Below are positions 1 to 8,300 of a DNA stretch of 64,000 nt, piece after piece. The stretch lies in contig OY723238.1 of assembly GCA_963210315.1 (NCBI GenBank), positions 2,604,001 through 2,668,000 on the forward strand, written 5' to 3'. Every line of letters starts with the position of its first letter. The stretch's first letter is position 1. The position numbers were made by a program, and so were the translations under genes. A model generated the notes under the pieces. That model had not been told where the DNA came from and ran no database searches. It saw only the letters and a program-made list of their open reading frames with translations. Source of the stretch: Rhynchopus euleeides (taxonomy: Eukaryota; Euglenozoa; Diplonemea; Diplonemida; Diplonemidae).

Positions 1-1900
1 CAGGAAAGTTGGGGGCTGCTCAGCGGATTCTATTGGTCTCCGGCATGCTGATCGGGTATCCGGCAGGGTGCAAATGGGTCGGAACGGGTCATCCTGTGCC
101 TGGAGTACCTGGGGGCTGCTCAGGAAAGTTGGGGGCTGCTCAGCGGATTCTATTGGTCTCCGGCATGCTGATCGGGTATCCGGCAGGGTGCAAATGGGTC
201 GGAACGGGTCATCCTGTGCCTGGAGTACCTGGGGGCTGCTCAGGAAAGTTGGGGGCTGCTCAGCGGATTCTATTGGTCTCCGGCATGCTGATCGGGTATC
301 CGGCAGGGTGGACACGGGTCGGAACGGGTCATCCTGTGCCTGGATTACCTGGGGGCTGCTCAGGAAAGTCGGGGGCTGCTCAGCGGATTCTATTGGTCTC
401 CGGCATGCTGATCGGGCATCCGGCAGGGTGCAAATGGGTCGGAACGGGTCACCCTGTGCCTGGAGTACCTGGGGGCTGCTCAGGAAAGTCGGGGGCTGCT
501 CAGCGGATTCTATTGGTCTCCGGCATGCTGATCGGGTATCCGGCAGGGTGCAAATGGGTCGGAACGGGTCATCCTGTGCCTGGATTACCTGGGGGCTGCT
601 CAGGAAAGTCGGGGGCTGCTCAGCGGATTCTATTGGTCTCCGGCATGCTGATCGGGCATCCGGCAGGGTGCAAATGGGTCGGAACGGGTCATCCTGTGCC
701 TGGATTACCTGGGGGCTGCTCAGGAAAGTTCGGGGCTGCTCAGCGGATTCTATTGGTCTCCGGCATGCTGATCGGGTATCCGGCAGGGTGCAAATGGGTC
801 GGAACGGGTCATCCTGTGCCTGGAGTACCTGGGGGCTGCTCAGGAAAGTTGGGGGCTGCTCAGCGGATTCTATTGGTCTCCGGCATGCTGATCGGGTATC
901 CGGCAGGGTGGACACGGGTCGGAACGGGTCATCCTGTGCCTGGATTACCTGGGGGCTGCTCAGGAAAGTCGGGGGCTGCTCAGCGGATTCTATTGGTCTC
1001 CGGCATGCTGATCGGGCATCCGGCAGGGTGCAAATGGGTCGGAACGGGTCACCCTGTGCCTGGAGTACCTGGGGGCTGCTCAGGAAAGTCGGGGGCTGCT
1101 CAGCGGATTCTATTGGTCTCCGGCATGCTGATCGGGTATCCGGCAGGGTGCAAATGGGTCGGAACGGGTCATCCTGTGCCTGGATTACCTGGGGGCTGCT
1201 CAGGAAAGTCGGGGGCTGCTCAGCGGATTCTATTGGTCTCCGGCATGCTGATCGGGCATCCGGCAGGGTGCAAATGGGTCGGAACGGGTCATCCTGTGCC
1301 TGGATTACCTGGGGGCTGCTCAGGAAAGTTGGGGGCTGCTCAGCGGATTCTATTGGTCTCCGGCATGCTGATCGGGTATCCGGCAGGGTGCAAATGGGTC
1401 GGAACGGGTCATCCTGTGCCTGGAGTACCTGGGGGCTGCTCAGGAAAGTTGGGGGCTGCTCAGCGGATTCTATTGGTCTCCGGCATGCTGATCGGGTATC
1501 CGGCAGGGTGGACACGGGTCGGAACGGGTCATCCTGTGCCTGGATTACCTGGGGGCTGCTCAGGAAAGTCGGGGGCTGCTCAGCGGATTCTATTGGTCTC
1601 CGGCATGCTGATCGGGCATCCGGCAGGGTGCAAATGGGTCGGAACGGGTCACCCTGTGCCTGGAGTACCTGGGGGCTGCTCAGGAAAGTCGGGGGCTGCT
1701 CAGCGGATTCTATTGGTCTCCGGCATGCTGATCGGGTATCCGGCAGGGTGCAAATGGGTCGGAACGGGTCATCCTGTGCCTGGATTACCTGGGGGCTGCT
1801 CAGGAAAGTCGGGGGCTGCTCAGCGGATTCCTATGGTCGGTTACTGTATCTGGCAGGGTGGAGACGGGTCTGAATGGGTCGTTCTGTTGTTGGAGCGTGG
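1..1900. repeat. 120-bp satellite with 600-bp higher-order repeat
   Basis: Fifteen near-identical 120-bp units run from the left edge to about 1830, followed by a decayed partial unit to about 1900. Diagnostic variants recur every five units: a GACACG variant lies at 301-360, 901-960 and 1501-1560, so the array is three copies of a 600-bp higher-order repeat. It continues beyond the left edge. Because 120 is a multiple of three and the unit lacks stops in two frames, long 40-residue-repeat ORFs run through it. I take these as a by-product, not as genes. Confidence 0.95.
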
Positions 1901-2037
1901 AGTCGATCAGCACTGCACACACCCCCCTCCCCATTCAGTAATTTACTACCCCGGGTTGTGCACCCGAATCGCGAGAGAGTGGCTTCCACTCAGCCACTAT
2001 TTTTTATGACTGTTTTGCCGGAAACTTTTGCGTCAGT

Positions 2038-2145
2038 GGGGGTCTTCGCTGGTCGTCATTCTTCGAGAATCTTCGTCAGTTTTCAGCCATTTCAACAGCA
2101 AGTGCACTAAAATGCACTGACGATCACCCCGTAGCGAAGACCCCC
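2038..2145. mobile_element. MITE-like hairpin element, GGGGGTCTTCGCT family
   Basis: A 108-bp segment begins GGGGGTCTTCGCT and ends in the exact inverse. It is one of at least five good copies of a roughly 110-bp inverted-repeat family in this window (13528, 17097, 32888, 57226), plus longer or decayed copies. Its right half closely matches the left half of the copy at 32888. It lies about 165 bp upstream of the giant gene's first ATG, in the probable promoter or leader. Confidence 0.75.
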
Positions 2146-2245
2146 ATTGTCAGCTGTTTATTTTGCGCTCGCACCCCCAGTCGCTGACAAGGCACCCCTG
2201 TTCAGTCAACTTTTGATCGGCGCACTGATAGCTTTTGTCACCAGC

Positions 2246-2264
2246 ACCCCCCTCCTTCTGTCAG
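2246..2264 (+). promoter_or_regulatory. candidate splice acceptor upstream of the giant gene
   Basis: A pyrimidine tract (ACCCCCCTCCTTCTGTCAG) ends in CAG, leaving 46 nt before the first in-frame ATG at 2311. There is no evident upstream coding exon. It could be a trans-splicing acceptor or the end of a 5'-UTR intron. Similar tracts precede the genes at 19941 and 48149. Confidence 0.35.
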
Positions 2265-2310
2265 GAGTCAGGGTTTGAACCCCTTCTGGCGATGCCAGAT
2301 TGGTCACAAG

Positions 2311-5300
2311 ATGGATTCCTGTCGCTTCTGCAGGAGGCCGTATGAGAACCTGCTGCGGCACGAGAGGAAGTGCGGAAGGAGACCTGCAGCGCAGCGGCTC
2401 CCTGTTGAGGTCCTCGTGTCGCGGTTCTTGGATGGCCAGAGTGACGGATTTTGCGGCTGGACGTTTGACTTCCTCGTGGGAGCAGTCGAGCAGCACCTCG
2501 AGGAGTCGGAGGGGTTGGGACCCAACATGGACCAACGCATCCTGACGTGTGTGGGGTCATCGGAGCGCTGGATGCTGTGCAAGCGTGCTGGCGGAGCGCT
2601 CAGGAAGGGTGTTGCGCACTACTGCCTGTGTCGTCGAGGTCCTGCGATCGTGGCTGATTGCCCACCCTGCTGCAGCTCTGATCATGAGTCTGATGTTGAC
2701 GACTGTGTGCCTTCTGCCGTTCCTTCCCTCTCTCTGCCACCCGATGTGGTGATGGCCGACGCTCCTCTCCGTGATGTGGCGATGGACGACCCTCGCGCAC
2801 CCGCCTCTCGAGGTCCGCCCGATTCCCTCTCCTCCGAAGAGACAGTCCGGCAGTTGACTGCTTCGTCCCCGGGCCGCTTCGCACCTCCTGCGGCTGATGG
2901 CAGTGATTGCTCCGAGGAGGGGGAGGAGGACATGTGCCCCACACCGCAGGCTCAGTTGACGTCTAGCCTCACCACCTCGGCAACAGCACCTCCTCCGGCT
3001 CCGACGGTTGCTGTGACAGAGGATGTCCATGATGGGGACGTGTCGATGGAGGGCGGCCCTCCGGATGCGGCTGAGCTGCGCCGCATGGGTGATTTGCTGG
3101 ATGCGATCGCTGTCGATGCGGGCGACGACGTGTCGGACGCCCCTACACCGGCGACCCTCGCGGAGCGGTCCGAGTCGATGGATGACGGCCCCGCCGTGCC
3201 CGCAGGCGAGGAGCTGTCACAGCAGAGCGTGCAGCTGGATTGTGCTCCTTGCGATCCTGCTGCTCCGACGACACTGTCAGGTGCCGTCGAGATTTTCATC
3301 CGCCGTGTTCTGTCTGGGGATGTGAGCGGGTGCATGCGCACCCATGATCAACTTCGGGAGGCGATTTGCGGAGTTGCAGGGGTGCCCTTGGAGGCTGGGC
3401 TGAGGATGATCTCCCGAGGAGGGGTGAATTCTGCTGCCAAGGAGAAGCTGTGCGGGAACCACAGCTTGCTTGGTCAGGGTGCTGTTGTTGTGCGGTCCCA
3501 CCGCTCAGAGTCGACAGGGCGTGTTGCCCGATTCTGCTTCGGTGAGTGTGTGTCTGAGGGTAAGTGCAGCACAGCCATGGAAGTGGACGATGTCTCTGCG
3601 TCGAGCACACCCGGGCCTGTCACGCCGTCTGGTGCATCGCGCCCTGCCTCCACTCCCTCCACCCGTGCGACCCCCGCCACTGCTGCGTCGTCGAAGGATC
3701 GTCGTGGCCGACCGGCCTATGAAGCGGCTCAGTGGCGGAGGGTCACGAAGCGGCTGGACCAGGCCAAGCGGTGGGCGATGGCGAAGGTGTACGTCCTTGA
3801 GCGGAGGAACCGCATCCTCACCGAGGAGGTTTTGAGTCTGCGGGAACGCGTCTCCCCCGAGACCTACTACGCGACCGGCCTGCACCACCGGGGTACCACG
3901 CACGCATACCCGCTGAAGATCCGGCGGCTCGTGCACCGCCTGCGTTGGGAGGGCCTGGGTCTGAAAGCGGTGCACCGGCTCATCGGGGACGTCTTCGCTA
4001 TCCTGTTTGGGCTGCCCCGCGAGAAGCTGCCCATTCCCTCGGCTCGGACGATTGGGCGCCTCGACTGGGTGGCCGGCCGGGTGTCTGTCGAGGCCTTCTT
4101 TGAGTACCTGAAGGATAAGGCGAGGGACTCGCAGCTGGGGGACAAGCCCACCGTGGCCATTGGGTGCGACACCTCCGCCAGGATTGGGGGTCGCATGCAC
4201 GACACGCATGTGGCTTACGGGTACGTGGGCGGGAAAGAGGTGAGCGCCACCGTCACGACGCGGATAGTTCCGTCTACGCGAGCAAAGCTGCTCTCGGAGA
4301 ATCTGACGGAGACGATCCGGAAGATCGAGGAACAGGATGTGGGTGTGGAGCAGATGGTGATGGTGGACCACTGTGCGACCGCCAACAAGATGGCGAAGGA
4401 CGCCAACCGGGGTGTGTTGCAATGCTGCACGCACAAGCTTGGAAGGTCCTTGCAGGCTGCGCAGTCGGTTGCCTGTGCGTGGGCGTCGCACTCTACGACA
4501 GGCGAGGGCAAATCGAGTGCGACTGACCTGTTGCTGGGGATCGTGGCCACTCTCGATGTGGAGAACGGGATTGATTCCTCCGGAACGACCGCGCTGAACA
4601 ATGTGTTGGCCGTGCACGGGACGATCCCAAAGGGCTTCGCTTTCAAGCGGGTCACCGGGTCAAAGTTCTCGGTGCACGTGGAGAACGCTTCGCGCTTCCT
4701 GCAGTGGTCGAAGGTGCTGCAGGACATGCGTGAGAGCTTCTCGACGTCATTGTCGCGGATGCTGCAGAGGACTCAAGAGCTCGATATCCAGCTCTACCTC
4801 CTCACCTCTTACCTACTCTGGCAGGTCTACGTGACGGCGCAGTCAGCGGTGAAGCGGGGGAGCCCGACGTATGACAAGGGCTGGGAGATCCTGCAGCGGC
4901 TTGACGACCAGCTTGGCAGCATGCTGGATGAGAAGACGGCGGAGAAAGAGGTGTTCGACATCCTCACGGACACGGTGATCGGGAAGACGGCCGACGACGT
5001 CCCGAACGACGTTCTGCTGGGGGAAGCTGCTGCTCGCGTCGCCGCGAAGGCAATTTTTTTGGAGCACACGGCTGACGCCATGGTTGCGTGGCACGCCGCC
5101 GGGAGCACCCTGCGTACGAAGCTGAAGGAGTTCATGCAGAAGGATGCGGCTGCTGTGGAGGAGCTGGGGATAGAAGGCCTGCGGAGGTATCCGGCTACTT
5201 CTGACCGGGTGGAGAACCAGCACGGCAACTCCTCTTTCCTCTACAAGAGGCTTGCCATGGTCCACCCCGAGCGCCTGGCGTCCCTCGCAATGGCCAAGGC

Positions 5301-8300
5301 AAACAACTGGGTTGTGTGCCAGGCGCCGATGGAGGAGTACGCGGTGTACATGGAGAGGGCAGTGCTGGCTGTGAGGCAGGAGACCCGCCGCAGCATGAGG
5401 GAGATCGCGGAGGAAGAGCTGCGGGAGAAGTATGGCACAAAGATGCTGCGGGGGCTGCTGAAGTGTGACCTGCTCCGCCTCGCGCTGTTGCTGGGCATTC
5501 CGGAAGCCGATCGGAATGTGAAGGCCGATGATCTGCGAGTCGTGGTTGGTGACCGCGTGCTGAAGCTCGCAGAGCCCTGCCGTGGCAGGAACAACCGGGG
5601 GGACGCGGCTGACGCCACCTCCAACCTCAGGGAAAAGCTGTGGACGTCTGTGAAGGGCATCCTGGCTGCCCTGAACGACGCGGGGGTGAAGCATGTGCAG
5701 GCGTTTGTGAGCTCCCCTGCATTCCCCATTCTGCTGAAGCTTCCTGGGGCGCTCCCAGAGAAGCAGGAGGATGATGCTGATGATGTGACTGCGGATGGCG
5801 ATGATGGCGACGGTCGCGAGGATGATGACGACGACAATGGCGAGGAGGAGGACGTTGGTGACGACGACGACGATCCTGATGATAGCGATGATGATGATGA
5901 TGATGATGGCGATCGCATGGATGCTGCTGGTGATGACAAGTTGTGTCCGGCGCAGAAGCTGCTAGGGTGGGATAAGCTGTCCTCGTTGGAGTGCCCACGG
6001 GTGGGCCCCGACGCCACCTGTGACGACGAGTCTGACTCCTCCGACGAGGATGCCCCATTTCCTGCTGACCACCAGGTGCCGAAGCGTGTCTCCGCCCTCC
6101 TTTGGACAGATGAGGTGGTGAAAAGGCTGAGTTGTGCTGCCGGGAGTGCAAGTTTAGGTGACCTCTCTCGTGAAGACGCCAACGTCCTCATCCAGAAGAC
6201 CTTGGGCAGGATGAAGGTGGAGACCCTGCGGGGTATCCGGAACGCCGTTGCGACCTCAAAGAGTTTGGGGAAGCGCGAAGTGATGAGGGATATCCTGCTG
6301 CTCGCAGGTGCGCACAAGTCCTCCGACCTCGAGGGGAATTTTCCGTCCCGTGACAAGGTGCTGCGAGTGGCCCTCAGCAAGGCGAGCCTCCCGCGGGGCC
6401 AGGCGACCTCCGGCTCCCCGAAGGGTTTCCCTCAGGCAATCCCCATCCCCGCGGCAGTGAAGGAAGAGCACCGTGCCTCTCTGTGGAGGCTCTTCTGCAT
6501 GTCCCGCGACGATGCGGAGGACCGCGAGAGGATCGGTGCTGAAGTGCTGGGGACGGGGCCATTGCAGCCTCGATCTGCAACCGCCGCCGAGACGGGTGCC
6601 CCGGTGGTGCAGACAGAAACTGCGACTACTCCAACTCCAGCTCCAACTGCAACTGCAACTCCAGCTCCAACTGCAACTCAAGCTCCAACTGCAACTGCAA
6701 CTCCGACTCCGACTCCTCCCACTCCAGCCCCTCCAGTGCTGTTTTCTGCCGAGGACCACGTCGCGGGGCTGGGCTTTCCGAAGTTCTCCTTCTCCGATGC
6801 GGGTGCGAATTGGCAGAGTGGGTGCCCTTCGTCGGCCTACATCGTGTTGCAGAAGCTTCTCACGGAACTGGGTGTCGAGAACCCCCTCCAAGCGGTCACG
6901 TGGCAGGATGCTCAGCATGAGCAGGCGAGGGTCGAGAAGGGTGGCGGTTGGGCTGTGTGCTCCAACGGGAGATTTAGCCCCGAGGTGGTGGGCACTCTAC
7001 TCGAGAGAGCGACGGGTGGCAAGTGGTATCTTGCGGAACCGGGGGACGCTTTTGTGAGGTCGCGATTTGCTGTTGTGCAAGCATTTGCGTCTCGTGAGTT
7101 GGTGCATGATCGCGACTGTTGGTGGCTTCTCGCGACGAAGCAGCCACCTTCTGCAGGCATTGTCCGATGTCTGGTCGGGAACCACCCGAAATACGAGGTG
7201 TGGGGACCACATGGGCCAACCAAACCCTTTAAAAAATTGGTGGCCCCTCTCGAGTCTGTGTGGACGGCGACAGCGTGCATTCGCTGGTGCGTGCGTGCGA
7301 GTACCGACAGTGTGACGGCAGACACCTCACACTGTGGTTACAGCGAGCACTGGGAGAAGGCCAAGGCCGCCGACGAGGCGGAGATCGATGCCCTGCGCGC
7401 CCGGGATGATAGGGCTAAAGACCCTCAGAAAGCGGACCGTGCGAAGTATCGACAGGTGGCGGAGGACTTCGGGTGGGAGGTGGCGGAACTCCGTTTGAGG
7501 GACGTTTTCCCTCCAGATCTTCACCTGACTTCCGGGGTCGGTCGGGTGAAGAGGGAGCTTACTTGTTTGCGTAGGTTCAACCACGAAACTGGGTTGGCGG
7601 AGGACGGTGAGGACTGCGCCCTCACGGGGGAGAGCGGGTGGGCTGTGGCGAACTGGGTCGTGCAGCACTGTTGGTTCTTCCCCACCAAAGTGCTGGCGAA
7701 AATGAAGGCACTGGACCCACGCAGGGTTCCGCCGGGCGTGGCACTGCAGCTGGGGGAGCGTACGGAGCCGGAGTGGCCCCGCATCACGTGGGAGCAGATG
7801 CAGCTGTGCCAACACCAGGGTCCGCTGAGGGAGTCGAATGGCTTCCGGGGAGTCCGGCTTTCGTGGAAGGGGGATTTCTGCATCTCCGCCGTGATCCTCG
7901 CTGTCGAGACGGAAGTGAGGGCGTTCCCGCCGCATACCCCGCCCGGCTCCCTCAAATGCACCGACCAGGGACAGTGGCACACCGTGCGTGTCAAGCTGTA
8001 TCCGCCTGGACCAGGGGACAGGAGCGATGTCGCGCGTGTGCCCGAGGGAGCCTGGGATTCCGAGGTCGCGGCGATGTTATTTGCCCCCCCCGACGACACC
8101 GCCTCGGGGCGGAACAGAGGCTTGTGGCGAGTGGCTCTGCGGGTGGAGCGTGAGTCGGACAGGTGTGTGGTGAAGTGCACCGACCACCCTGAGGAGTCGC
8201 ACGAATCCCTAGAGGCTGCGGTGCAGCATTTTCTGGCGCAGGGGGAATTCGAGCTGTATGCCGTCCGTAGCGCCGAACGTGCGATGGCCAGCGTTCCGTG

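Noticed and set aside
9-2009. ORFs of 666 and 601 codons through the 120-bp array
   Set aside because: The repeat length is divisible by three and lacks stops in two frames, so both frames stay open at once. The longer one begins with TTG and runs off into non-repetitive sequence.
2275-2310. Start of the giant protein at 2275
   Set aside because: The codon there is TTG. The first in-frame ATG is 2311, just before the zinc finger.
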